A stretch of 64,000 nt of DNA from the NCBI RefSeq assembly GCF_008122205.1, contig NZ_PHNJ01000012.1, positions 62,001-126,000 on the forward strand, read 5' to 3'. This document shows, in pieces, positions 18,148 through 26,569 of this stretch. Source of the DNA: Natronococcus pandeyae. GTDB taxonomy: Archaea; Halobacteriota; Halobacteria; Halobacteriales; Natrialbaceae. Position 1 is the stretch's first letter, and each line of letters opens with the position of its first letter. The translations under genes were made by a program, and so were the position numbers. The notes under the pieces were generated by a model. It searched no databases. It worked only from the letters and a program-made list of their open reading frames with translations, and was not told where the DNA came from.

Positions 18148-19179
18148 CTACTCGCTCGCTGCCGCTTCGGCTTCCGCCTCCTCGCTCTGATCGTGATCGA
18201 CGTCCTCGTCGGACCGGGCGGCGACGAGGCCACCGCGTGCGACGCTGTACAGCGGTTCGTTCGCGTGGGAGACACCGCTGATCGAGAACGGGATGTTCGC
18301 GTCCTCGAGGTGGTCGCGGAACAGGTCCTCGAAGCCGCTGGGGCTCGAGGTGCCGCCGGTGACGACGACCGGAACGTCGAGTCCCTCCTCGACGTCCTCC
18401 TCGTCGACCTCCTGGACGATGTTCTCGATGACGTAGTCGAGCAGGTTCTCGTAGTAGATCGAGAGCGCGCCCTCGACGCCGCCGACGTCCGTCGTAAAGT
18501 CGAGTTCGAAGTCGTTCTCCTTGATCGAGGTCACCTTGTCGACCGGCGTGCCGGTCGCGCGGGCGGCCTGCTCGTCGACCCAGTCGCCACCGCGAGCGAC
18601 GGAGAACTTCATGACGGGCACCGCGTAGTAGGACAGACAGACGTTCGTCATCCCCGCACCGAAGCTGATGCCGAGTCCGGTGAAGTTGTTGTCTGCGAGT
18701 TCGGAGTAGATGACGGACATCCCCTCGTTGATCGGCTCGGAGTCGTACCCCATATCGTTGAGGAACGACTCGATCGTTTTCTGGTGGTACAGCGTCGAGA
18801 GATCCGAATCGATCGGATCGGCCGGTGACGAGAAGTACAGCTTCTCGTCCGGATACGCAGGTTCTCCGACGACCTGTTCGATGATGAGTTTCATCATCGG
18901 GATCGCGCTCTTCTCGTCGTTCGAGAGGATCCCGTGTTTCATCGGTCGTCGCGTCTCCTTGTTGAAGATGTTCGCGAAGTTCAGGGCGTCGTCGCCGACG
19001 ACGTACACCTTGTCGTCCTTGCGAATGTGGAGAACCTCGCTTCGCGAGAGCATCTGTTCGGCCATATCCGAGTACTCGATCTCTACGAAGGAGTTTCGCT
19101 GCTGTACGAACACCGTGTCGTTTCCATCCTGCTGTGCTGACAGGATGTTCATTGTTCCGACGTCTAGGCCTTTGGCCAT
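18148..19179 (-). CDS. Salactin-type archaeal actin homologue
   Basis: This 343-residue protein has actin-fold nucleotide-binding features: [11 protein letters not shown] (phosphate 1), [12 protein letters not shown] near residue 175 (phosphate 2) and [17 protein letters not shown] near 275 (adenosine motif). The C-terminus is acidic Glu/Ala-rich. It matches the haloarchaeal salactin group, a dynamically unstable filament that assembles from cell poles and supports chromosome partition in low phosphate in Halobacterium. A TATA box (TTATAAG, 19202-19208) lies 26 bp before the ATG at 19179, deciding that start over an upstream TTG. The partner membrane-protein gene lies upstream on the same strand. 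Confidence 0.85.
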   Translation of the reverse strand: MAKGLDVGTMNILSAQQDGNDTVFVQQRNSFVEIEYSDMAEQMLSRSEVLHIRKDDKVYVVGDDALNFANIFNKETRRPMKHGILSNDEKSAIPMMKLIIEQVVGEPAYPDEKLYFSSPADPIDSDLSTLYHQKTIESFLNDMGYDSEPINEGMSVIYSELADNNFTGLGISFGAGMTNVCLSYYAVPVMKFSVARGGDWVDEQAARATGTPVDKVTSIKENDFELDFTTDVGGVEGALSIYYENLLDYVIENIVQEVDEEDVEEGLDVPVVVTGGTSSPSGFEDLFRDHLEDANIPFSISGVSHANEPLYSVARGGLVAARSDEDVDHDQSEEAEAEAAASE

Positions 19180-19188
19180 ATTGGCCAA
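19172..19188. promoter_or_regulatory. Palindrome across the salactin start codon
   Basis: TTGGCCATATTGGCCAA has perfect 7-bp arms around TAT and spans the ATG, which is also the expected transcription start of this leaderless gene. It could be an operator or chance. Confidence 0.3.
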
Positions 19189-19274
19189 GGTAACTGATTC
19201 GTTATAAGTCTAGTGTACCGACTGTCTTAATTTCTTGAGCATTCGGGAAGGATACGTTTCTCGACGGCTCGTCG

Positions 19275-20186
19275 TTACTTCCGTGCGACCAGCGTACGGA
19301 ACCGCCCGAGCAGTGTCGAGACGACTCCGGTCGACTGCGAACCCTCGTCGGCGGCGGCCTCTTGGCGCTTCTGTTCGCGAAGTTCCTTCAGTTTCGATGT
19401 CTGGTCGTCCACGGTCGAACTCGAGGTCGTCTTCTTCGTCTCGCCTCTTTTCAGCCCCTTGAGACCGTCGACCTGTGCGTCGACACCCGAGGAGCGGGTG
19501 GTCTTGGTTCCGGCGCTCGCGTCGATCGAGACGCCCTCGAGATCGTTCTCGGAGAAACTCAGCCGCTTGTGTTCGGTCTTTTCGACGCCGCCCCAGGAGA
19601 GTTCGACGTCCTCCATCGCCTCGTCGATGTCCCGCTGGACGTCGGCGTCGGAGAACTCGTCTTCCTCGTCTGTGTCGTCGATCTCGACAGTTTCCGCCTG
19701 GCGCGCGAGGTCGAGGTAGTGTGCGACGAGCGCCGCGCCGGTCGACGCGATGAGGCCCGACAGACCGACCGCGTACGTCGCGACGACCTCGACCGTGTAG
19801 TCGACGTCGCGGACGAAGTGCCAGTTCGTGGGATACGCGTAGAGGAAGCCGCCGACTGCGGCCGCGGTGATCACGGCGCCACCGATCGAGGTGTACAGCA
19901 TTCGGCGCTCGGACGGCAGGAGGACGACGATTCCCAGCATCATCGCCGGGAGCGAGAGCATTCCCAGCGCGTACGCCGGCTGGATCAAATCGTAGTACGC
20001 GCTGTCTAGCGTGTGTGCTTCGTGCGTGCTTCCCCAGAGGAAAAGCACGAGCGCTGTCATCGCGATCCCGATACCGCCGAAGAAGAGAGCGAACCCGACG
20101 TAGACGTCGGTTCGTCCCTCCGGTTCGCCGATGTACCGACGGTAGAGGTCGAAGAGGTACCCATCAGGGGACTGTTCCGCTGCCAT
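19275..20186 (-). CDS. Membrane protein with long cytoplasmic tail (DUF7139-like)
   Basis: This 303-residue protein has four or five membrane spans in residues 28-165, then an acidic and basic low-complexity tail of about 135 residues containing ELSWGGVEKTEHKRLSFSEND and a Lys/Arg-rich stretch with KLKELREQKRQEA, ending with a short amphipathic helix. I believe it belongs to the haloarchaeal DUF7139 group; function unknown. It lies immediately upstream of salactin on the same strand with a 95-bp gap. The salactin gene has its own TATA box, so they need not be cotranscribed, but a membrane anchor for the filament is conceivable. Confidence 0.7.
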   Translation of the reverse strand: MAAEQSPDGYLFDLYRRYIGEPEGRTDVYVGFALFFGGIGIAMTALVLFLWGSTHEAHTLDSAYYDLIQPAYALGMLSLPAMMLGIVVLLPSERRMLYTSIGGAVITAAAVGGFLYAYPTNWHFVRDVDYTVEVVATYAVGLSGLIASTGAALVAHYLDLARQAETVEIDDTDEEDEFSDADVQRDIDEAMEDVELSWGGVEKTEHKRLSFSENDLEGVSIDASAGTKTTRSSGVDAQVDGLKGLKRGETKKTTSSSTVDDQTSKLKELREQKRQEAAADEGSQSTGVVSTLLGRFRTLVARK

Positions 20187-20519
20187 TGACTCCCCGTTTA
20201 CACTCCAGTACTATGACTGTTGGGCTCACCGATAGGTCTTGTTTCATGAATATCATCGACCGTGAAAGCAGCCGTGATAGGCCCTCGAAGCTTGAGAAAG
20301 CAATACGACGTCGTGCCGAACCACCACATTTCATTTGTATTATGGTTCAGGTCCGCCACACTGCGGCTCAGCCGCCCAGTACGAACGCGAACGACTCGCG
20401 TGGTAGCCGAACGACTCGCCGTTCGGTCACAGTCTCGTGAGTGGAACGAGTGCTCGGCGAACCGTTTTCGAATACAGACTGGACAGAATACTTAACAATA
20501 GTCGCATGATGGTAGATGT

Positions 20520-20759
20520 GTGCCCAACGAACCGTCCGAGGACGAACTCGAGGTGCTCGAAAAGCGAGTCGAAGCACTCGAAACGCAACTCGACGGTCAA
20601 TCCAGCCAGTTGCGACGTCTCTGGGGTGTCCTCTTGCTCGTCGTCGGCACCATCGTTCTCTTCGGCTTCAGCATCCTCGTTCCGCAAACTGGAACGAGGG
20701 CGCTGCTGATTTTGGCGATCTGGAGTCTCCCGTTCGTCATTTTCTACCTGGCACGATGA
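20520..20759 (+). CDS. Small coiled-coil membrane protein
   Basis: This 79-residue protein starts with GTG (MPNEPSEDEL). Residues 8-32 form a heptad coiled coil (LEVLEKRVEALETQLDGQ) followed by two hydrophobic spans (LWGVLLLVVGTIVLFGFSIL and ALLILAIWSLPFVIFYLA). A TATA-like TTAACAATA lies about 28 bp before the start, which supports the GTG. Function unknown. The preceding 333 bp hold no gene I can identify. Confidence 0.65.
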   Translation: MPNEPSEDELEVLEKRVEALETQLDGQSSQLRRLWGVLLLVVGTIVLFGFSILVPQTGTRALLILAIWSLPFVIFYLAR

Positions 20760-20901
20760 TGAACACACGAAGGAGCGCCACGACGGAGCTAACGGATCGG
20801 TTCGGCGGTCGCTCGAGTCGCTCGCTGTGGTACGGAGTGCGTGAACGCCGGCTAACACGAAAAGCGCCGCCGTTATACGTCCGTGGCCGTTACGACGGAC
20901 A

Positions 20902-21951
20902 ATGAGCCAGGAGTCGGAGTACAGCGAAGGGGACCTCAGGAACGTGGGGATGAGCCTCAAGCACGATCGAGAGTGGGACTACGAACTTGACCGCATCCTC
21001 GAGGCGATCGAGGAGCGCGACGCGACGAAGGTTGGACTGCAGTTCCCCGAGGGGTTGAAACGACGTGGTCCGAAGGTCGCGGACGACCTTCGCGAACTCG
21101 CCGACGACGACGTGACGTTCATGCTCTCGGGCCAGCCGTGTTACGGCGCCTGTGACCTCGACACGTATCTGATGAAACGCACCGACGTGTTCGTCCACTT
21201 CGGCCACTCGCCGATGAAGAACACGGACAAGGTGATCTACGTCCCGCTGTTCTCGAACGTCGAAGTGCAGCCGATCATGGAGGAGGCCCTCGACACGCTC
21301 GAGGACCCCGAGGAAACCGAGGGCGTCGGCCTCGTCACCACGGCCCAGCACATGAACCGCTACGAGGAGATGACCGAGTTCCTGGAAGAGCGGGGCTACG
21401 AGGTCCAGAGTCGTCGCGGCGACGACCGACTCACCCACGAGGGCCAGGTTCTGGGCTGCAACTACGCGAGCGCAGACGTGCCCGCAGACCAGGTCCTGTA
21501 CGTCGGCGGCGGCAAGTTCCACCCTCTCGGGCTGGCGATGGAACACCCCGACAAACACGTCGTCATCGCCGATCCGGTCAACAACGTCGTCACTCCCGCA
21601 GACACGGAGAAATTCATGAAGCAGCGCTACGGTGCGGTCCATCGCGCGATGGACGCCGAAAAGTGGGGAGTCATCTTCTGTACGAAGATCGGCCAGGGTC
21701 GCTGGGAACAGGCCGAACAGATTATCGACGACAACGACAACGCCTACCTCATCACGATGGACGAGGTGACCCCCGATCGACTCCGAAACTTCGATATGGA
21801 CGCCTTCGTCAACACCGGCTGTCCGCGGATCACGACCGACGACGGCCCGCAGTTCCACAAGCCGATGCTGACGCCCGGCGAGTACGAAATCGCCGTCGGC
21901 AACAAGCCACTCGAGGATCTCTCCTTCGACACCTTCCACGGCACCTGGTAG
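20902..21951 (+). CDS. dph2: Diphthamide synthase Dph2 (2-(3-amino-3-carboxypropyl)histidine synthase)
   Basis: This 349-residue radical-SAM-like enzyme transfers the 3-amino-3-carboxypropyl group from SAM to a histidine of elongation factor 2, the first diphthamide step. The three cysteines binding the 4Fe-4S cluster are at residues 84 (YGACD), 186 (LGCNYA) and 307 (TGCPRI). The spacing and length match archaeal Dph2, which acts as a homodimer. TTATACG lies about 27 bp upstream of the ATG. It is monocistronic. Confidence 0.95.
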   Translation: MSQESEYSEGDLRNVGMSLKHDREWDYELDRILEAIEERDATKVGLQFPEGLKRRGPKVADDLRELADDDVTFMLSGQPCYGACDLDTYLMKRTDVFVHFGHSPMKNTDKVIYVPLFSNVEVQPIMEEALDTLEDPEETEGVGLVTTAQHMNRYEEMTEFLEERGYEVQSRRGDDRLTHEGQVLGCNYASADVPADQVLYVGGGKFHPLGLAMEHPDKHVVIADPVNNVVTPADTEKFMKQRYGAVHRAMDAEKWGVIFCTKIGQGRWEQAEQIIDDNDNAYLITMDEVTPDRLRNFDMDAFVNTGCPRITTDDGPQFHKPMLTPGEYEIAVGNKPLEDLSFDTFHGTW

Positions 21952-22017
21952 ACCGCTCGACGGTCTCTCGAGGGTCTTCGCCGATCGCACCGAATTCGAA
22001 GACCGGTCTTCCGCTAC

Positions 22018-22227
22018 CAGTAGTTGGCAATACGGTTTCGTTATTCAGTCTGGGCCGTTAGTCTGAAGCGCCGAATTGTTACGTGCAGATGCGAACCTAA
22101 CACAGTTTCTTCTATCAGCTATCGGTGGTGTTGGTAGAGCCGTGCTGAATATAGGGCGCGTATTCATCAACTGTCGTGATCGTTTGTAGATATTGGCCGA
22201 TTTTTCAGAGACTGCATGATAGGCAGA
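22018..22227 (+). repeat. Dispersed repeat family II, copy 1
   Basis: This stretch matches, with many substitutions, the reverse strand of 48905-49109, including a 24-bp identical block at 22078-22101, and shares 17 identical bases (22032-22048) with 46820-46836. Inner landmarks are TTATTCAG and GTGCTGAATA, partly complementary. No ORF. It probably derives from an old mobile element. Confidence 0.65.
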
Positions 22228-22300
22228 CAGTGTCGAAACTTCAGGTGATAGTTATTTTACTTACATTATCGAGAGTACACGACGGCGGTGGCGCGAACCA

Positions 22301-22725
22301 ATGAGAACCGAAACCAGAGAAGCCAACAAAAACGCAGTGGAAAAACCTTTAAATTAATTTCGAGTGACAACTTAGACGCCTTGGACGACGTGATGGACGA
22401 AGATATGACGTTCTCCGATCCACTAACGGAAGTAGAAGGACTTGATGACTACAAAGATCTTATGCGAGGTCGACTATCGGCACTCCCGGATACCGACGCT
22501 GAGTTCCATGAAATAGTAGCAGAAGATGACGTAGTAGTCGTACACTTCACGTATCGCGGTACACACGAAGGTGAGTATAAGGGTATTGAACCGACAGGAA
22601 ATAAGGTTGAAGGAACAGCCGTCATGATCGACCGATTAAAAGACGGAAAAATTGTAGAGAGAACGGAGGAATTTGACACGCTCTCCTGGTTTCAACAACT
22701 TGGGGTAAACCCGGCTGAGATCTGA
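22301..22725 (+). pseudogene. SnoaL-like polyketide-cyclase family gene with frameshift
   Basis: The family start is at ATG 22301, reading MRTETREANKNAVEK, a normal SnoaL N-terminus, but that frame stops after three more residues at a run of five A bases near 22342-22346. Restoring one A joins it to TFKLISSDNLDALDDVMDED and onward to VMIDRLKDGKIVERTEEFDTLSWFQQLG, completing about 141 residues. The open frame entered by GTG 22288 would give an atypical Arg/Gln-rich start. The gene is AT-richer than its neighbours. It is either a pseudogene, a slippage site, or a base-calling error. The fold is a small alpha+beta barrel; substrate unknown. Confidence 0.7.
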
Positions 22726-22890
22726 AACCCCACTAACTCTTCTATCGTACCCATATCAACGAACTAATGTATATAGTATATGTCTGATATGAACCTCGCG
22801 ATCACTTCGAACGCTCTACCAACCAGCAGATTCATCGATTTTTAGTGAAATAAACAGTGGCAAGATGTTGCATAGACCTCTGTATGCAGC

Positions 22891-22963
22891 ACGCACTTTC
22901 TACCAGCTACTGGATAGGATGAGCGAAGCGTTTGAGATATACAGTGCGAATGCAGCACGAGAG
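22891..22963 (+). repeat. Dispersed repeat family II, copy 5 (partial)
   Basis: TTCTACCAGCTACTGGATAG, an AAGCG block, ACAGTGCGAATG and CACGAGAGAG align with copy 4 at 23647-23756. The rest of 22726-23084 is AT-rich and holds no identifiable gene. Confidence 0.45.
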
Positions 22964-23084
22964 AGGGATGAATCGTGGAGAGTTCAGATCAGTCAGTGTA
23001 GAAAGCGAGAGTAACAAGCCGTCCGGTATTATCGAAATCAGGCTATTGTCTATATGTATCGAAACTGGAGTTTTCGATAGTTGA

Positions 23085-23435
23085 TGCTCCCCCGAAGAGA
23101 AGATTCGCAACCCTGGACACGTTGATGGAGAACTCACCGAGTTTCACACAGCGGCGGATTTGGTTGACCACAATTGTCGGGTCTCATACACCCATGGGCT
23201 GTACAAGTACGACCCCATCGCAGACAAGGAAGATGAACCCATCCGCGTTCAGGTGAAGAAGGCCAGCCAAGATACGGATGAAAATTGGAAAAACTCCATC
23301 CCGACAGACGGGTACACTGACGATGAAATTGACCTGTTTGCTGGGTACGCTCCCGAACCTGACAAAGTGTTCTACGTCCTCATCGAGGAGACTGGGTCGG
23401 AATTTAGCGTGCTGAACGAGACGGGAGAAATATGA
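23085..23435 (+). pseudogene. 5'-truncated PD-(D/E)XK endonuclease (group I intron-associated type)
   Basis: The open frame reads from 23085 without a convincing start codon. Its content, HTAADLVDHNCRVSYTHGL, YKYDPIADKEDEPIRVQVKKA and DLFAGYAPEPDKVFYVLIEE, matches the C-terminal two thirds of haloarchaeal PDDEXK_5 proteins, with the catalytic D (KYDPI) and the Q-x-K (VQVKKA). The N-terminal helix carrying the first acidic residue is missing. A TTG at 23160 could permit a shorter product, but loss of the conserved N-terminus argues for a remnant. The gene lies between copies 5 and 4 of repeat family II. Confidence 0.65.
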
Positions 23436-23515
23436 ACGAATATAACCGTGATCTCGCTAAATTGATCGACGACTATAGCTTCGGACGTGCGTTCCGGAAA
23501 TTGACTGACGAATAA
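23432..23515 (+). CDS. Very short ORF overlapping the nuclease remnant
   Basis: A 27-codon frame (MNEYNRDLAKLIDDYSFGRA and seven more) starts with an ATGA overlap at the end of the nuclease remnant. The overlap and composition suggest either a tiny coupled gene or what is left of a decayed partner. No family recognised. Confidence 0.3.
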   Translation: MNEYNRDLAKLIDDYSFGRAFRKLTDE

Positions 23516-23646
23516 GCTTGGGGACCGGCTCCAAGGGTTATCAATCCGACGAGAGATTCGCACGCTCCACGGTACGGTTTGTTCAGAAGAATTGTGCTGA
23601 AATTGGCGAGGTTATCCTGCTGGATTCATCCTCTTTATCTCACACA

Positions 23647-23756
23647 CGCATTCTACCAGTTGCCGGATAGATCAAGCGAGGCACGCGAGATACGGGGCGC
23701 GAATGTCACACGAGATTCGGCTTGATTTGCGAAGTTGGTGATCGCTCAGTACCAGG
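23647..23756 (+). repeat. Dispersed repeat family II, copy 4 (partial)
   Basis: The stretch with GGGGCGCGAATGTCACACGA, CTTGATTTGCGA and TCGCTCAGT aligns with the far half of copy 3 (reverse strand of 48905-49109). The remaining 23516-23997 gap holds no gene. Confidence 0.55.
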
Positions 23757-23997
23757 GTACACAGATAGGGTGCAAATCCATCCACCGGTCACGTGGGCAC
23801 TGCTGTAACAGACGGACCCCTATTTCAATCTCGAGCGGAGTCGAACGACGGAACTGACAGTAGACCGTGGGAATCGATGTCGAAACGGCCGCCGATGGAG
23901 GGACCCTCAAGCTCACTATATAAAGATCCCTTCAAATAAAGGAAGATTACTCACCCGTGTTCGGCCCCTCCGTTCAAATACAAGAGATCAACCGATT

Positions 23998-24564
23998 ATG
24001 TCCACTACTACTCGAAACAGACTCGAAAGCCGGTACGCGGGAATCACGCTCGAAGGACACCCTCACGCGCTGTCGGCGTGGTTCATCGTCGCACTACGAG
24101 CCGTGATGGGCGGCATGATGCTGTTCGCCGGACTCGGCAAATTCGCGTTCGTCAGCGGTGAGCCGTTCGACGCCGGCGGCTTCCTCGTCCACGGTGTCGA
24201 CCCAGTTAGCCCCGTCAGCGGGCTCTACGCCGCGATGGCGGGCAACGCGATGCTGCTCGAGGTCATCAACGTCGTCGTCCCGGTGACCCAGGTGCTGATC
24301 GGCGTGGCGCTCATCGTCGGCGCGTTCGTCCGGCTGGCCGCCCTCGGCGGTGCGATCCAGATGTCGGCCTTCTACCTCGGCGGCTGGGAGGGACAGTGGC
24401 TCGCGCTGTTCGACTCGACGTTGATCTACGCCGTCGTCTTCCTCGCCATCGCGGCCTTCGGCGCCGGCCGAATCCTCGGCCTGGACCGCTACATCGAACG
24501 GATCGAAGTCGGCGGACAGGCGCTCGTCGAGCGCTTCCCGAAGCTTCGATACGTTCTGAGCTAA
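23998..24564 (+). CDS. DoxX-family membrane protein
   Basis: This 188-residue protein has four predicted spans and the DoxX pattern ALRAVMGGMMLFAGLGKFAF near residue 35, with VTQVLIGVALIVGAFVRLAALGGA and a final IDLD-type tail (RILGLDRYIERIE). DoxX-like proteins are quinone- or thiol-related membrane subunits in some systems, but the role here is unknown. It is monocistronic, preceded by an AT-rich segment containing CTATATAAAG near 23921. Confidence 0.85.
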   Translation: MSTTTRNRLESRYAGITLEGHPHALSAWFIVALRAVMGGMMLFAGLGKFAFVSGEPFDAGGFLVHGVDPVSPVSGLYAAMAGNAMLLEVINVVVPVTQVLIGVALIVGAFVRLAALGGAIQMSAFYLGGWEGQWLALFDSTLIYAVVFLAIAAFGAGRILGLDRYIERIEVGGQALVERFPKLRYVLS

Positions 24565-24681
24565 CTCCGATTCGTTTTCTATGGAAACCGGAAGAATACA
24601 CGCGGCTTCAGCCGTGAGCCACTCAATTGTGCTACTATTTAGTGCTGCGAAATCGCACCCGCGGGTGACGTCAGTCGTCGG

Positions 24682-25479
24682 TCAGTCGTCCGTTTTCTGT
24701 CCCTCGGACTCGTCGGTAGCGTTCTCGCTCGCTCGAGTCTGGGTCAGGAACTCGTAGCGCCGACAGACGTCGGTCCAGTCGACGACGTTCCACCACTCCT
24801 CGACGTAGCTCGCTCGTTCGTTCTCGTACTGGAGGTAGTAGGCGTGTTCCCAGACGTCGAGGGTCAGGATCGGGATCGCACCCTGGTGGGCCAGTTCGTT
24901 CTGGGACTCGACCTGGCCGATCACCAGGAGGTCCGCGACGGGTTCGTAGAACAGCATCGCCCACCCGCCGCCTTCGACGCTCTCCGCGGCCGCGGTGAAC
25001 TCGTCCCGGAAGGCCTCGAACGAACCGAACTGCGCCTCGAGCGCCGAGCGGAGTTCGCCGTCGGGTTCGCCACCGCCGTCGGGGCTCATGTTCTGCCAGA
25101 AGATGGTGTGGTTGATGTGGCCGGAGAAGTTGAACGAGAAGTCCCGCTTTGCGGCCTTGATCTCCTCGTAGTCGCCCGCGGAGCGCATCTCCTCGAACTC
25201 GTCGAGGGCGGCGTTCGCGCCGTCGACGTACGCCTGGTGGTGCTCGCCGTGGTGGAGTTCCATGATGCGCTCGTCGATGTGAGGCTCGAGCGCGTCGTAC
25301 TCGTAGGGAAGTTCCGGAAGGGCGTACCGTCCGTTTTCCGTCGCGTCGTGTCCCTGTCCGTCGTAGTCGTCCTCGGCCGCCGCGCCCGTGGGGCCGACCA
25401 GCGCGAGGCCGGTCAGTCCGCCGATCGTTTGCAACACGTCGCGGCGCGGTCCCATTGGAAGAATCGAGTCGTTCGTCAT
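24682..25479 (-). CDS. sod: Exported Fe/Mn superoxide dismutase
   Basis: This 265-residue protein converts superoxide to hydrogen peroxide and oxygen. Metal ligands are His76 (RIMELHHGEHH), His124 (GHINHTIFW), Asp208 and His212 (LDVWEHAYYLQY). The first 35 residues form a Tat signal (GPRRDVLQ, then a hydrophobic stretch ending GAAAEDD), so the enzyme probably acts outside the membrane, unlike the cytoplasmic SOD of about 200 residues. The C-terminal 25 residues are an acidic extension. The chosen ATG places the twin arginines at residues 12-13. It converges on the DoxX gene. Confidence 0.92.
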   Translation of the reverse strand: MTNDSILPMGPRRDVLQTIGGLTGLALVGPTGAAAEDDYDGQGHDATENGRYALPELPYEYDALEPHIDERIMELHHGEHHQAYVDGANAALDEFEEMRSAGDYEEIKAAKRDFSFNFSGHINHTIFWQNMSPDGGGEPDGELRSALEAQFGSFEAFRDEFTAAAESVEGGGWAMLFYEPVADLLVIGQVESQNELAHQGAIPILTLDVWEHAYYLQYENERASYVEEWWNVVDWTDVCRRYEFLTQTRASENATDESEGQKTDD

Positions 25480-25672
25480 GCGCTCTCGAGAACGACGGTT
25501 CGGTCAATCAAATCCGACCCGGCAATAGAAAGCGTTGAAATTAGCGATGGGGGTTGGTGAACTAACTAGACGAAGCCGACGTCCGCCGAGGACGGCCACC
25601 CTCCCCGGTTCGACGCGACGGAAACTCGCGGAGACAATAACACTTACCCAGCCGGTCCGCACATCCCCGAGT

Positions 25673-26506
25673 ATGACAGACAGCGACTGGGGCGACTGGC
25701 TCGTCCGTGACGTCGAAGACGCATCGCCGGACGGCGTCGCAATCTGGTATCTCGGCTGTAACGGCTTCGTACTCAAGGGGAACGAGGGGACGACGATCTT
25801 CATCGATCCCTACGTCGGGCTGGGCGATCCACCACGAACCGTTCGCATGATTCCCGTCCCGTTCGATCCCGAGGACGTGTCTGAGGCGGACGCGGTTCTC
25901 GCGACCCACGAACATACAGACCACGTCCACGGACCGAGTCAGGCACCGATCCTCGAGAACACGAGCGCGTCCCTGTACGCTCCCGACGACAGTCTGGCGG
26001 TCGCACGCGAGGACGAGAACTGGACCGAGGAGTGGGACGTAACTGACGACCAGTTCGACGAAGTGAGCGAGGGTGACACTCTCGAGATCGGAGAGTTCAC
26101 GCTTCATGTCGAAGCGGCACACGATCCGGACGCAACTCATCCCGTAAGCTACGTCCTCGAGCACGACGCGGGAACGTTCTTCCACGGCGGGGACACGAAA
26201 CCGTCCGACGAGTTCGAACGGATCGGTTCGGAGTACGACATCGATCTCGGCGCCCTCGCATTCGGCACCGTCGGCCAGATCCCCGACAAGGAGACCCGAG
26301 AACCGAAACGGACGCGCTGGTACAACGACGAGAACCAGATCGTCGAGACGGCGGCCGCCCTCCAACTCGAGGCGCTCCTGCCGAGTCACTGGGACATGTG
26401 GCGCGGTCTCACTTCGGACCCGAAGGTGCTCCACCACCACGCGAAGAGTTTCGAGTATCCGCGCCGGCTGGAACTCGTCGAGATCGGCGATCGAGTCAAC
26501 CTCTGA
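25673..26506 (+). CDS. UlaG-like MBL-fold metal-dependent hydrolase
   Basis: This 277-residue protein has the metallo-beta-lactamase fold in the UlaG/L-ascorbate-6-phosphate-lactonase style: IWYLGCNGFVLK, a THEHTDHVHG metal-binding motif near residue 78, FHGGDT near 180 and a late PSHWDMW histidine. The family includes lactonases, phosphodiesterases and N-acyl hydrolases; substrate unknown. The ATG at 25673 is the start; the Arg-rich in-frame stretch upstream lies before the expected promoter. It is a single gene between divergent and codirectional neighbours. Confidence 0.85.
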   Translation: MTDSDWGDWLVRDVEDASPDGVAIWYLGCNGFVLKGNEGTTIFIDPYVGLGDPPRTVRMIPVPFDPEDVSEADAVLATHEHTDHVHGPSQAPILENTSASLYAPDDSLAVAREDENWTEEWDVTDDQFDEVSEGDTLEIGEFTLHVEAAHDPDATHPVSYVLEHDAGTFFHGGDTKPSDEFERIGSEYDIDLGALAFGTVGQIPDKETREPKRTRWYNDENQIVETAAALQLEALLPSHWDMWRGLTSDPKVLHHHAKSFEYPRRLELVEIGDRVNL

Positions 26507-26569
26507 TACGTATATCAGAACTGATACTGTCCGCACAATTTATAATAGTGCTATGGTAACGTTGGCGTC

